Assembly (NCBI GenBank): GCA_965115825.1
Contig: OZ220464.1
Span: 2,108,001 to 2,172,000, forward strand
Direction: 5' to 3'
Length of the DNA stretch: 64,000 nucleotides
From: Bin87 sp965115825
GTDB taxonomy: Bacteria > Chloroflexota > Dehalococcoidia > Lucifugimonadales > UBA3495
Part shown: positions 51,482 to 59,819 of the stretch, one piece after another
Layout: each line of letters begins with the position of its first letter
How positions within the stretch are numbered: position 1 is the stretch's first letter
Made by a program: the position numbers and the translations under genes
Notes under the pieces: model-generated
Databases searched by the model: none
What the model was told of the DNA's origin: nothing
The model's input: the letters and a program-made list of their open reading frames with translations, nothing else

Positions 51482-51913
51482 CTACGGGAGTGGATTCCGC
51501 CACAGTAGGCCTGGGAACCTTTGGAAATCCCTGACGTTGTGGGTGTGAACCTCTGCGCCGTTTTCCAGCGCCAGCGCGGCGATATGGGCGTCTGTCGTCA
51601 GATTTCCGGTAGCCCCGTCTATGGCAAGGTTTCGCTCCAAATACTCCAGATGGCGATCTCCGGGATTTATCGGGATAATGTGATCACGCTCAAGCCATTG
51701 CCTGACCTTGGCTGTCGCTGCTGCGGGGGAGAGATGTGGGGTAGCTACCTTAGGACTCGTTATCAGCCTGATGAACCCGATGGATACCACCCATGGCATT
51801 CCGATGTTTTCTGTGCCGTTGACCAGACCTTCCCACCAGAGCAGCGCTTCGTCATGGAGCGGCGCGCTCTGGTTATGGGCGAACACCAGCAGGTTGATGT
51901 CCGGCACAATCAT
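51482..51913 (-). CDS. PIN-domain (VapC-like) ribonuclease
   Basis: A 143-residue PIN protein. Acidic residues are in MIVPDINLLVF (Asp5), TTDAHIAAL and HNVRDFQRFPGL; the middle acid is less obvious. VapC toxins cut tRNA or rRNA and normally need a VapB antitoxin. None is encoded next to it; the start overlaps the methyltransferase stop (ATGA). It may act as a defence effector tied to the methyltransferase gene. Confidence 0.8.
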   Translation of the reverse strand: MIVPDINLLVFAHNQSAPLHDEALLWWEGLVNGTENIGMPWVVSIGFIRLITSPKVATPHLSPAAATAKVRQWLERDHIIPINPGDRHLEYLERNLAIDGATGNLTTDAHIAALALENGAEVHTHNVRDFQRFPGLLWRNPLP

Positions 51914-54900
51914 TCGTGTTGTTCCCGGATGCTGCGTTCTTTCTCCAGGTAGTCCGCCATGTCCATCTCGTAGAGGATTTCCTTAAGATTGTCCGGATTG
52001 ACGCCGGGCGCAAATCCACTCACGAGGGGCACGACCTTGAATGGAGGTTTATCTCTGGCGCCTGCGCCGGCAGGTTCTGTCCTGCCTCGCGCTCGTTGCT
52101 GCCGGTTCTGTACCAGCTCCCACACGCCCTCATAAACGGCATCCCGCTCGCCGGCCGTCAGCTCCAGCGCGTTGAACACTGCCTCGTCGATATGCCGCCG
52201 CGCCGCCGACGGCGCCAGCACATCCCAATCGGATGCGTTGAATACCGAGGCCGCCGGCTCCAGCAGCAATTGCGGGTTGGGTAGCATCAGGTTGTTTGCC
52301 TGAAACACGGCAATCTCCAGCAATCCCCTGCCGAGCGAGTTTGATTCAACCTCGAGCATCATTACGGCTATTGTTGAGTTAAGTACGGCACAGAGAGCTT
52401 GGGTATTTACACCCTTAGGGGTAACGCCGTAGAACGCTTTGTCCAATTGGCATCTCTCTGGGTTCAGGAATGTCCGTGCAGTGCCCCTGATTTTACATCC
52501 CATTGCTAGCGGCCCGTTGGTTTCCGCCAGGCTATACCATGGCTTGCGGGAAGCTACGCTGCTGATCTCGTCCACTTGATTTTGCTCGCCGAATTCAATG
52601 TATTTCAGGGCATTCGTTCCCCTCAGCTGCGCTTTGTCTTGATGACAGATAAAGACGTGCGACTGCAACCTGTCAGACCTTACGGTCAGACTAGGTATAT
52701 GCCGAGGAGCGAGCACGACACGCTGCAGGAATTCGGCTTCAATGCCGAACTCGGCGATGCGCTCCGGCGTCAGGTAGAAGAACTTGTTGGCCCCGGTCTT
52801 GATGCCGAACCGCACCGTAGCTACATCGCCCAGACGAACCAGCTTGTTTTCGTAGCTGTTCAGGATGTGGTGATAAATGTCCGGCGCCCGCAGGTACTTG
52901 CCGCCCCATTTGTCTCCGTTTTTCCCGGAGGCTTTCTCCATTGCCAACATATTACGTTGGTTTCTGGTCAGTGTACGTTGAAGTACGCCTTTCGTTGTCG
53001 CCTCTTCAAATTCACCAAGCAACGCGACGAACCGCGTTTCGTGTTCTGGCAGGCCTTGTGTTTTCTGTATGACGCTGACGACGGTGCTAATCATTGCAGT
53101 TTCAAACTGGTCTGCAACTCTGCTTTCGTACACGGCTTTGATGTGGGCATTCTTCAGCAGGTGCTGTTTCAATTTCGCGCCGTAGCCCACGTCCAGCCAG
53201 CTGTTGGAGCAGACAAAAACGTGCATCCCGCCTTCTGCTAGCAGTTGCAAGCCTCGGGCGTAGAAGTAGCAATACAGGTCGGAGCGGGCGGTAACAGCAT
53301 CGCCGTACTGTTTGACTAGCGATGTCTTGTTGGGGCCGATTTCCTCTTGGCGTACGTAGGGCGGGTTGGCGATAACCACGTCGAAGCCGCCGTTGAGCAT
53401 CACGTCGGCGAAGTCGATGCGCCACTCTACGACGCCGGCCGGCGCCGCGCCCTTCATCCGGCTGCGCAGCTCCGCTTTGGCGGCGTCCACCTGTTGCTTC
53501 AGCGTCGCTTTTTGCTGCCCGTGGGCGGTGGTGTAATCGGCGATGTCTTTCCGCAGGCTGCTGTTGTCGATGCCGGCCTGGGTCAGGTCCAGCTGTTGCG
53601 GGTCGGGGCCGGCGATGGCGTCTCCGACGACCAGTTTCAGGTCCAGGTTGGGCAGCGGGTCGGGTAGTCCGTCGCCTTCGTAATCGACGGCCAGGCTGAG
53701 CCAGAGGCGGAGCATCGCCGTGCTGACGGCCAGCCCGTCCTTGTCCACGCCGTAGATGTTGTTGGTGATGATGTCCAGCTTCTGTTGGTACAGGCTCTCC
53801 GGCGTGTGGCCGGCGCGGAACAGGGTTTCGTTGAGGGCGACGATTTCCTGCAGCATCCCCAGCAGGAAGGCGCCGGAGCCGCAGGCGGGATCCACGGCCT
53901 TCACGGTTTTAATCGCCTCGTAGATTTCCGGCGCCTGCCTGGGCGTGATGGCGTCGGGGTTCTGTTGGTCCACCAGGTCGGCGATTTTGGCGTCGTCGAG
54001 GCCGCCGATGTTCCGGCCGGCCAGGTAGCCCTTGATGGCTTCCCGGCACATGAAGGCGACGACCGGGCGCGGAGTGTAGTAGGCGCCGTTGCTGTGGCGC
54101 TCGTTGACGGTTTCCTCGAACAGTTTGCCCAGCATCTCCGGGTCAACGGCCACCTCGGTGTCCAGCGGCGTAGCCTCCGTGACGGTGAAGTTGTAGCGGT
54201 TGAACAGGCCGGTAATCAGCGGCTCTACGGCTGCGTCGGGCACGGCGTTCATGGCGCGGCGATCCAGGTCGGTCTCCTCAAACAGGCCGCCGTTGAGGAA
54301 GGGAACGTTGCCGATGAGGAACTGCGCTCCGCTGCTGAGGTTTCGCGACTCCGGGTTGTTCAGGCCGGCGAAGAACAGGGTGGTAAGCCGCCCGAAGTAG
54401 AAGTTGCTGGCCTTCGCATCGGCTTGATAATCCCGCCACAGGGCGTTGAGATAGTCGGTGTCGTCGTTGAAGGAAAGCCAGCCCTTGCGGCTGACGAAGT
54501 GGACGAACAGCAGGCGGTTGAACAGCGTCTGCGTGAACTGCTCGGCGTCGGCCTGCCCGATGCCGGCGGCAATCAGTTGCACCGCAGCGTCGTAGGCGGC
54601 CTTGTAGTCTTTGAAGAAAGCGTCGGTGACGGGCTGTACGCTGAAAGCGTTGCTTATCGCCTGGCCCACGGTCAACCCCGCCTCGCCGTAGTCGTGCCAC
54701 AGGTTGGCGATTTGCTGCACAAAGGTGCGCGCCGGTTGGTTCCGATGAACCACCATCCGTTGCAGCTTGGGCTGTGCTCCCGAGAGGTCGGGGTGAATGA
54801 AGTGCAGTTGGTCGCGGGCGCGATTGTTGAACAGCAGCAACGGCTCGTCGGCGATTGTGTCGCCGATTACCTTGGCAGCGGCGGACACTGTCGCGCCGGT

Positions 54901-55161
54901 AATCCGGTTGGTTTCGGCATTGTCCAGCGGGATGTACAGCACGCCGAACCCGTCGCGATGGGCCAGCAAGCGGGCGTCGGACGGCAGGTTGGGGTCGGCG
55001 TCGTTGAGAGGCACCCAGGTTTCCCCATAGGGCTCGAAGTCCAGCGTTTCCACAAACAGCGTTCGGATGGCCTGGGCGGCAGCGTCGGCATCCGGAGCGG
55101 ACAGGATCTCTTGCAGGCTGCTTTCGACTTCACGGGCATCCTGGACGTTGGCAATGGGCAT
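51910..55161 (-). CDS. Eco57I/DrmMI-type adenine DNA methyltransferase
   Basis: A 1083-residue N6-adenine DNA methyltransferase. The SAM motif VKAVDPACGSGAFLLGML is near residue 420. The catalytic motif VIANPPYVRQEEIG is near 600. The C-terminal part is a target-recognition region ending in coiled, Arg-rich sequence. The N-terminal 400 residues match the long helical domain of Eco57I- and DISARM-type enzymes; no PD-(D/E)xK nuclease was seen, so it is a methylase only. It likely protects host DNA from the helicase-nuclease in the same element. Confidence 0.88.
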   Translation of the reverse strand: MPIANVQDAREVESSLQEILSAPDADAAAQAIRTLFVETLDFEPYGETWVPLNDADPNLPSDARLLAHRDGFGVLYIPLDNAETNRITGATVSAAAKVIGDTIADEPLLLFNNRARDQLHFIHPDLSGAQPKLQRMVVHRNQPARTFVQQIANLWHDYGEAGLTVGQAISNAFSVQPVTDAFFKDYKAAYDAAVQLIAAGIGQADAEQFTQTLFNRLLFVHFVSRKGWLSFNDDTDYLNALWRDYQADAKASNFYFGRLTTLFFAGLNNPESRNLSSGAQFLIGNVPFLNGGLFEETDLDRRAMNAVPDAAVEPLITGLFNRYNFTVTEATPLDTEVAVDPEMLGKLFEETVNERHSNGAYYTPRPVVAFMCREAIKGYLAGRNIGGLDDAKIADLVDQQNPDAITPRQAPEIYEAIKTVKAVDPACGSGAFLLGMLQEIVALNETLFRAGHTPESLYQQKLDIITNNIYGVDKDGLAVSTAMLRLWLSLAVDYEGDGLPDPLPNLDLKLVVGDAIAGPDPQQLDLTQAGIDNSSLRKDIADYTTAHGQQKATLKQQVDAAKAELRSRMKGAAPAGVVEWRIDFADVMLNGGFDVVIANPPYVRQEEIGPNKTSLVKQYGDAVTARSDLYCYFYARGLQLLAEGGMHVFVCSNSWLDVGYGAKLKQHLLKNAHIKAVYESRVADQFETAMISTVVSVIQKTQGLPEHETRFVALLGEFEEATTKGVLQRTLTRNQRNMLAMEKASGKNGDKWGGKYLRAPDIYHHILNSYENKLVRLGDVATVRFGIKTGANKFFYLTPERIAEFGIEAEFLQRVVLAPRHIPSLTVRSDRLQSHVFICHQDKAQLRGTNALKYIEFGEQNQVDEISSVASRKPWYSLAETNGPLAMGCKIRGTARTFLNPERCQLDKAFYGVTPKGVNTQALCAVLNSTIAVMMLEVESNSLGRGLLEIAVFQANNLMLPNPQLLLEPAASVFNASDWDVLAPSAARRHIDEAVFNALELTAGERDAVYEGVWELVQNRQQRARGRTEPAGAGARDKPPFKVVPLVSGFAPGVNPDNLKEILYEMDMADYLEKERSIREQHE

Positions 55162-55219
55162 GGATTGGTTCCTCCGGTTGGGTAGTGGGGTGATTTGATT
55201 GGCGTTGCGGCGGATGGCG

Positions 55220-55411
55220 TCAGGCTGTTTTGCGAGGCAGCGCAGGGTCGTTGCGCAAGGGATCGGCCTTGGGTGAACGCATCCGGGGTTGGTTCCAATA
55301 AGGGCTCTTGCACTTGGGGCAGACCTTCGGTTCGGGCCGGTTAGGCTGTTTCAGTGTCCAGCGGTGTGCGCAGCGCTCGCACAGAAACCCGGCAATCATT
55401 ACATAGGCCAT
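55220..55411 (-). CDS. Small zinc-ribbon protein, copy 1
   Basis: A 63-residue protein with CERCAHRW and CPKCKSPYWNQPR, a two-CxxC zinc ribbon. AAGGAGG lies seven bases before ATG 55411. A close paralogue lies at 57,437-57,631. It may be a regulator or nucleic-acid-binding partner. No other domain is present. Confidence 0.7.
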   Translation of the reverse strand: MAYVMIAGFLCERCAHRWTLKQPNRPEPKVCPKCKSPYWNQPRMRSPKADPLRNDPALPRKTA

Positions 55412-55506
55412 TTCGGGCCTCCTTATCCTTAGTTGTCGTGCCAACGGCGACCTTGGGGAGCCGCTGTCGGTATATACCGTACCTTTCAGGTATGGTAACG
55501 ACGTTG

Positions 55507-55770
55507 TCATGTCAGGGGATTCGAATCCCGTTCGCGGCCGTCGATTACGACGGTGTCAAACAGTCGGTCCATCATAGACCGGTGGGAGTCGTCGTCCAGT
55601 AGCAGCAGGACGGTGTCGGCCAAGAAGCCGACGAAGACCAGGTGCAGAGCGGTCTTGACGGCTTCGCGAACGAAGGTGATCCCCCAGCTGGCTTGGCCGG
55701 TATGGCGGTTGACGGCTTTGATTCCAGTCAGCTGCTTGGCAGGAGTCTGTCCAGTCTTGAGGGAGTACAT
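55507..55770 (-). pseudogene. RDD-family membrane protein, C-terminal remnant
   Basis: The reading frame (to 55,920 upstream) contains only the second half of an RDD domain: KTGQTPAKQLTGIKAVN, GITFVREAVKTALHLVF, and MMDRLFDTVVIDG. The first RDD helix with its Arg-Asp-Asp residues is missing, and upstream sequence in other frames does not supply it. It looks truncated. The 5' part overlaps the membrane protein gene. Confidence 0.55.
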
Positions 55771-55790
55771 CCACCAGGCTGTGGCAGGGG

Positions 55791-56300
55791 TTATTCCCTG
55801 GGATCGCTGGGTGGGCCCGGCGAGCGGATTATCGCAGATATTCCGATTAATGTCTTGATGAACAGGATCGTGTTCATCAGTGCATTCATAGACATAACCC
55901 AGAAAATCCACCTGAACCACAAGACCGGATTGGAAGCAGTGTCAATTTGACGCGCGACCAGGCTCACTATTGCGGTGGCGAGCAGTAGCCAAATTACGGT
56001 ACTGAGTTGATTCCAGATGCCGCGGGAGTGTTGAGGGGAAGCGGTAATTAGATGCATACGGGGGTTGGTCCACCAGTTAGCCAGTATTGTCAGGTTGGTG
56101 ATGGCGATCCCGGTCATCGTTCCCGACATAAGGGCAACGGTTCCGTATAACTCGCGCGGTGAAGCGATTGATTTGACGATAGCCCATTCGCCGGCGACAG
56201 GAAGGTACTGCGAAGCGGGTATGCTTATTCCTACTAGGAATCCCATAAGGATAGCTGCGGCTGTTGGGTACTTTTCCCAGGGCTTTGCACGAGGTACCAC
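55791..56300 (-). CDS. Small four-helix membrane protein
   Basis: A 169-residue protein with four hydrophobic segments at about residues 14-35, 50-74, 95-115 and 125-153. The start is GTG, preceded by GGAGG; this ribosome site is present twice because an 18-bp unit is duplicated at 56,301-56,336. It overlaps the end of the 337-residue gene by 67 bp. Function unknown. A sensor-plus-membrane-effector pair is an attractive guess given the setting. Confidence 0.55.
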   Translation of the reverse strand: MVPRAKPWEKYPTAAAILMGFLVGISIPASQYLPVAGEWAIVKSIASPRELYGTVALMSGTMTGIAITNLTILANWWTNPRMHLITASPQHSRGIWNQLSTVIWLLLATAIVSLVARQIDTASNPVLWFRWIFWVMSMNALMNTILFIKTLIGISAIIRSPGPPSDPRE

Positions 56301-57247
56301 GGGTTCCTCCTTTCAGGCGGGTTCCTCCTTTCAGGGTCGATGTACTGGAACGTCTCATTAATCGCAGAGTTAATCTGTGCGTAGGCGTCATCATCGTCAA
56401 GGGCACCGCTTGGAGCAGGCTTCTTTCTAATCTGCTTTTGAACGGAACTGACGTCAATCAGCAGGTCCAAAGTGAACGCCCCGGCTGCTGCATCCCTTTT
56501 TCCTCTGACGGTGAACCGATTAGGTTTCGGTGTGCCCTGTTGCGATAAAAAATTCAATAGTGGAGTCAAGGTTCTCTCCTTGAACCCATCCAGACCAGTT
56601 GGAGCCGGACTATAGTTGATCAACAGCTCGGTTTGGATTTCGCAATCTTCCGCCATCGCCTTGATTGCCCTGTTTGTCGGCAAGCCGTCGATGTACGCTT
56701 GCACGTCTTGAGGGCGTAGCGAAACCGTCACTCTTGATAAATGGTTCATGTTCATGACTTGCTCTATGACGTCGCCGCTGGCTATAGGCTCGACGTGTAT
56801 CTCAGTTTCTACAGTGCTTTTTTCGCGCAGGTATTTTTCAAGCCGCTTAGCAGTCATAGTAGTATCTTGAGTTGCTATCGCGAGAGTGTACGGCGGTTGG
56901 AAGACGCAGTGCCATGTTTCCGCCAAACCGTGGTCTTGGTCTAACACCAAAGGCGTGATGGAGGCACCAACTTCCTCGTCAGGATAATTGTCTACCTTGG
57001 TAGTAACGAACCTGAAGTTCAGGGGGTCGGTCGCATTGTCAGTGACGGTAAAAGAGCGTGTCGTTTTACCTGCCATATAGCGGCTGCCCTGACGTGGTGG
57101 AACGGTGGGCGGCAGCTGTTCAGCGGCGGCGAGTAGTTGATCTAGATTGACCTGCCGATAGCTTCGGCCGGCAGGTCGTCCACCGTGTAGGTGATAAAAC
57201 CTGATCGTCCGAGTAGAGGTCGTTTGATTCGCTGGTTGCTGGACCAT
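56234..57247 (-). CDS. Unknown 337-residue protein
   Basis: A soluble protein without recognised domain. It starts TIRFYHLHGGRPAGRSYRQV, has a central ribosomal-S5-like mixed fold (HVEPIASGDVIEQVM, VTVSLRPQDVQAYI) and an acidic stretch (LDDDDAYAQINSAINE). A tandem duplication gives PERRNPPERRNPW near the end. ATG 57247 is the likely start, though the frame is open to 57,349. Its 3' end overlaps the membrane-protein gene, so the two work together. Confidence 0.5.
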   Translation of the reverse strand: MVQQPANQTTSTRTIRFYHLHGGRPAGRSYRQVNLDQLLAAAEQLPPTVPPRQGSRYMAGKTTRSFTVTDNATDPLNFRFVTTKVDNYPDEEVGASITPLVLDQDHGLAETWHCVFQPPYTLAIATQDTTMTAKRLEKYLREKSTVETEIHVEPIASGDVIEQVMNMNHLSRVTVSLRPQDVQAYIDGLPTNRAIKAMAEDCEIQTELLINYSPAPTGLDGFKERTLTPLLNFLSQQGTPKPNRFTVRGKRDAAAGAFTLDLLIDVSSVQKQIRKKPAPSGALDDDDAYAQINSAINETFQYIDPERRNPPERRNPWYLVQSPGKSTQQPQLSLWDS

Positions 57248-57436
57248 AATTACCCCGGGGCCATTGCCTCTGATATGCGCTGTGCGGGGTCGGGTTCGAC
57301 GCTGTTCACGTATCGGCGGTTGTAGCGAAACTGGCTCAGCGTACGCCATACCGATTGTACGGGAACTTTACGCTCAAAGGATGGTGAATTCTGGTTGTTC
57401 GCTCAGCGGAGGGCATTATCAGCTCATTCGGCGGGA

Positions 57437-57631
57437 TCAGGCTGCAGCTATGGCTTCTGTTGGCCGTTGTGTTGCTCGTTTTTCAGGCGGTAGGTTGAGC
57501 TTGCGCGGTTTGTTCCAGTAGGGGGAACAGCACTTCGGGCAGTTTTTGGGCTCCTTGGCGGCGCCACTGCGTGGCGCCCAGCGGTGATGGCACCGCTCGC
57601 ACATGAAGCCGTCTATGAGAATTCGGGCCAT
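57437..57631 (-). CDS. Small zinc-ribbon protein, copy 2
   Basis: A 64-residue paralogue of the protein at 55,220: MARILIDGFMCERCHHRW, then CPKCCSPYWNKPR. GGGAGG precedes ATG 57631. Two divergent copies in one element suggest a role in its regulation or as antitoxin-like partners of nearby effectors. Confidence 0.65.
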   Translation of the reverse strand: MARILIDGFMCERCHHRWAPRSGAAKEPKNCPKCCSPYWNKPRKLNLPPEKRATQRPTEAIAAA

Positions 57632-57874
57632 GGCATACCTCCCTATATCTTTTAGTTGCATTGCAGGTTATCGCTTTTCGCGCGCTATGTCAATAGCATT
57701 TCTAGGTATCGCCGGTATGAAGCGCGTTCGTCGTCGCTCCAAACCGGTTACCGTTTCCGTTTGAAATTTGACCGATATTCGTTGCACATTATGTAATTCT
57801 GGGATATACTCTCAACAGCAGCCGCCCGTCGGGTTTCCGGCATCGCGCCGCCCCCTGCGACTGCCACAAATAGA

Positions 57875-58021
57875 GAGACCGTCAGAGATTAGGCCCTCCG
57901 ACGGTCTCGGGTGACGCACCCCGGAGTAGACGCCGAAGATGCTCGTCTGTGATGGTAACCCCTTTATGGGGGGCTTGGCAACCTCTACCGGCCCGAACTG
58001 CATGATAGCATGGGCCGGTAG
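57875..58021 (+). other. Hairpin-rich segment upstream of the transposase
   Basis: Four hairpins in 150 bp: GAGACCGTC/GACGGTCTC, GGGTG/CACCC, CCCC/GGGG and CTACCGGCCC/GGGCCGGTAG. The last ends 58 bp before the transposase start. They may control transposase translation or form a separate RNA. The rest of 57,632-58,079 holds no gene I can support. Confidence 0.45.
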
Positions 58022-58079
58022 CGGAGTGTCGTTGCAGCGTCGTGCCGTCCGGTGGTTGCGCCGGCTCTAGGGGGCGGCG

Positions 58080-59123
58080 TTGAGCAACCGTCTCGACGAC
58101 GAACGTCTGGGGCTGCTGTTGCACTGCCTGTTGGAGGGCAATTCCTGCCGCGGCGCTGCTCGGCTCGCTGAGGTGGATCTCAATACGGTGTACCGTTGGT
58201 TGGATCGCGCTGCTGCCGTCTGTACCGTTATTCACAACGAGCTCGTTTGCAGGTTGAACCTGGAATCCTTGCAGGCGGATGAGATGTGGGGATTCGTGTA
58301 CGTCAAATCCAAACGGGTTGACGTCGCTAAATCCCCGCCGGAGTTTTCCGGCGACGTTTGGACTTGGCTGGCCCTGGACCCCAAGTCCAAATTGCTCGTG
58401 TCGTGCCATGTCGGTACTCGCGGCGCTGAAGATGCTGGGACATTTATGGCGGATTTGGCCGGCCGTCTGAACGGTCGCGTCCAGTTGACTACGGACGGGC
58501 ATCGTCCTTATCAGGATGCCGTGGCAGCGGCCTTTGGGGGTGAGGTTGACTTCGCCCAGTTGGGCAAAACTCACCATATCGGCGATGATGGTAACGAATT
58601 GGTCGCAGTATTCAGGAATGTGGTTAGTGGTTCTCCGGTGGAGGGGTTAGTTTCGACGAGCCTGGTGGAACGGGTCAACCGAACGGTGCGGATGAGCAAT
58701 CGCCGTCTGGTCAGGCGGACGGATGGGTTTTCCAAGCGGGTTCGGAGACATGATGCGATGATGCGGGTACTGGTGGCGTACTACAACTTCTGTCGGGAAC
58801 ATGGCACGTTGAAAATGTCGCCGGCGATGGCCGCGGGTTTGACGGAGCGTATCTGGAATCGTCGGGAGTTGGCTCAAACGATCATTGAGCGTGGTTGCGC
58901 TGAGGGTTTGAGAGGTCCATACCGTTGCGGCAAGGCGCAGGGTGTCTCGGATGTTGTCCCTATGCGGCACTGGGGGCGCGAACGTGCGGTGCGGGAGGAT
59001 GTGGCTTGTGCGAATTGCGGTTCCCATTGGATGCCGAAGGATGGTCGTGACAAATCAGGGCGCCAGCGCTATCGTTGCCGTGACTGTGGTTATCGCTCAG
59101 TCGGCACACGGGTTGGGCTGTGA
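58080..59123 (+). CDS. IS1-like DDE transposase with C-terminal zinc ribbon
   Basis: A 347-residue transposase from TTG 58080. The N-terminal HTH (GNSCRGAARLAEVDLNTVYR) and DDE core fit IS1 InsB: LQADEMWGFVYVKSKR, VQLTTDGHRPY, and LVERVNRTVRMSNRRLVRRT followed by FSKRVRRHD. IS1 has a zinc ribbon at the N-terminus (InsA); here the ribbon (CANCGSHWMP...YRCRDCGYRS) is at the C-terminus. The right inverted repeat lies 23 bp beyond the stop. No frameshift is needed to read the whole protein. Confidence 0.8.
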   Translation: MSNRLDDERLGLLLHCLLEGNSCRGAARLAEVDLNTVYRWLDRAAAVCTVIHNELVCRLNLESLQADEMWGFVYVKSKRVDVAKSPPEFSGDVWTWLALDPKSKLLVSCHVGTRGAEDAGTFMADLAGRLNGRVQLTTDGHRPYQDAVAAAFGGEVDFAQLGKTHHIGDDGNELVAVFRNVVSGSPVEGLVSTSLVERVNRTVRMSNRRLVRRTDGFSKRVRRHDAMMRVLVAYYNFCREHGTLKMSPAMAAGLTERIWNRRELAQTIIERGCAEGLRGPYRCGKAQGVSDVVPMRHWGRERAVREDVACANCGSHWMPKDGRDKSGRQRYRCRDCGYRSVGTRVGL

Positions 59124-59146
59124 GGAAGTTAAGCTGACGAACGCTT

Positions 59147-59193
59147 GCTACTATCGGATTTCGTGATACCCCATTTCAGAAGCAGTCACTACC
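59147..59193 (-). repeat. Terminal inverted repeat, right
   Basis: Inverted 47-bp partner of 47,044-47,090. It ends GCAGTCACTACC and is followed directly by the target duplication. Confidence 0.9.
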
Positions 59194-59201
59194 AAACCCC
59201 G
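59194..59201. repeat. Target site duplication, right copy
   Basis: AAACCCCG, identical to the eight bases left of the element. Confidence 0.8.
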
Positions 59202-59686
59202 GCCAGGGGGCTTCGGTCTGTGCTGCAATGTTTGGCTGGCGTTCTCCTTTGGGTCGGTCGGTGGATTCTGGGTTGGGTTCCTGGGGGTTCAGGATGTCGG
59301 CGCTACGGCCTGAGAGCGTGGCTTGCTATTTACGTCCTAGTCTTGCGCGTGCTAACGGCTGCTTGCGCAGTGCCCGTCCTCGCGCAGCGGTGGTGACGCC
59401 CGCCGTGCTGGGTGCGCCAGCCGGGTAATGTGACCGACCTCCGGCGCACCACAGTGGTGCAATGGATCCGACATGCCGCACAGTACGGATGCGGCGGATT
59501 AGACCGTGATGTCCTGAACCCCGTGAGACTCCTATTCAGTTGTGGTGTCGGGCGGTGTCCTGGCCAGGGACGGGTATCCGACGGTTCGCGCGGGGCCGTT
59601 GGATGAGCCTGACAGGGATATTGTAGCACGGTGGTACGGTTTTGCAAATGGGGGGTTTTGTCAGAATCAGGATTTACCGGATTTTA

Positions 59687-59797
59687 GGATTTTCAGGATT
59701 GGGGTTGTGGGGTGCGGCGAGGGAGGGGGGATGGAGGTTGGCGGTGGGGATTGTCGGAAGCGGGATTTATGAGATTTTGGGATTTTCAGGATTGGGG
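59687..59797 (+). repeat. Direct repeat GGATTTTCAGGATTGGGG (two copies)
   Basis: The 18-bp unit occurs at 59,687-59,704 and 59,780-59,797, with weaker GGATTT repeats around the first. It lies between the mobile element and the IS110 remnant. The block 59,202-59,640 before it shows no gene or clear structure. Confidence 0.6.
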
Positions 59798-59819
59798 AAG
59801 GCTGCCAGTGGGGGTTGCT

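Larger units (their letters stand above)
47044..59193. mobile_element. 12.15-kb IS1-like cargo transposon with restriction/defence genes
   Basis: Bounded by 47-bp inverted repeats and an 8-bp duplication, with an IS1-like DDE transposase at the right end and the helicase gene 28 bp from the left repeat. Cargo genes are nearly all on the minus strand: helicase-nuclease, two small unknowns, PIN protein, DNA methyltransferase, zinc ribbon, broken RDD gene, membrane protein, unknown 337-residue protein and a second zinc ribbon. No second full IS copy is seen, so it is not a standard composite transposon. The intact ends and duplication argue for movement as one unit. Confidence 0.82.

Noticed and set aside
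47119..55161. DISARM or BREX assignment
   Set aside because: A helicase, a PLD domain and a methylase are present, but drmA, drmB, brxC, pglZ or their hallmarks are not seen.
53785..55185. 466-codon open frame opposite the methyltransferase
   Set aside because: It is a shadow of the GC-rich methyltransferase gene and has no recognisable domain.
55508..55535. tRNA-like palindrome GGGATTCGAATCCC
   Set aside because: It resembles a T-psi-C arm, but stem lengths are wrong, there is no anticodon or acceptor arm, and the sequence lies inside the end of the RDD remnant.
58080..59123. Simple short IS1 insertion limited to 57.7-59.2 kb
   Set aside because: No left inverted repeat was found between 57,640 and 58,080; the matching repeat and target duplication lie at 47,036-47,090.
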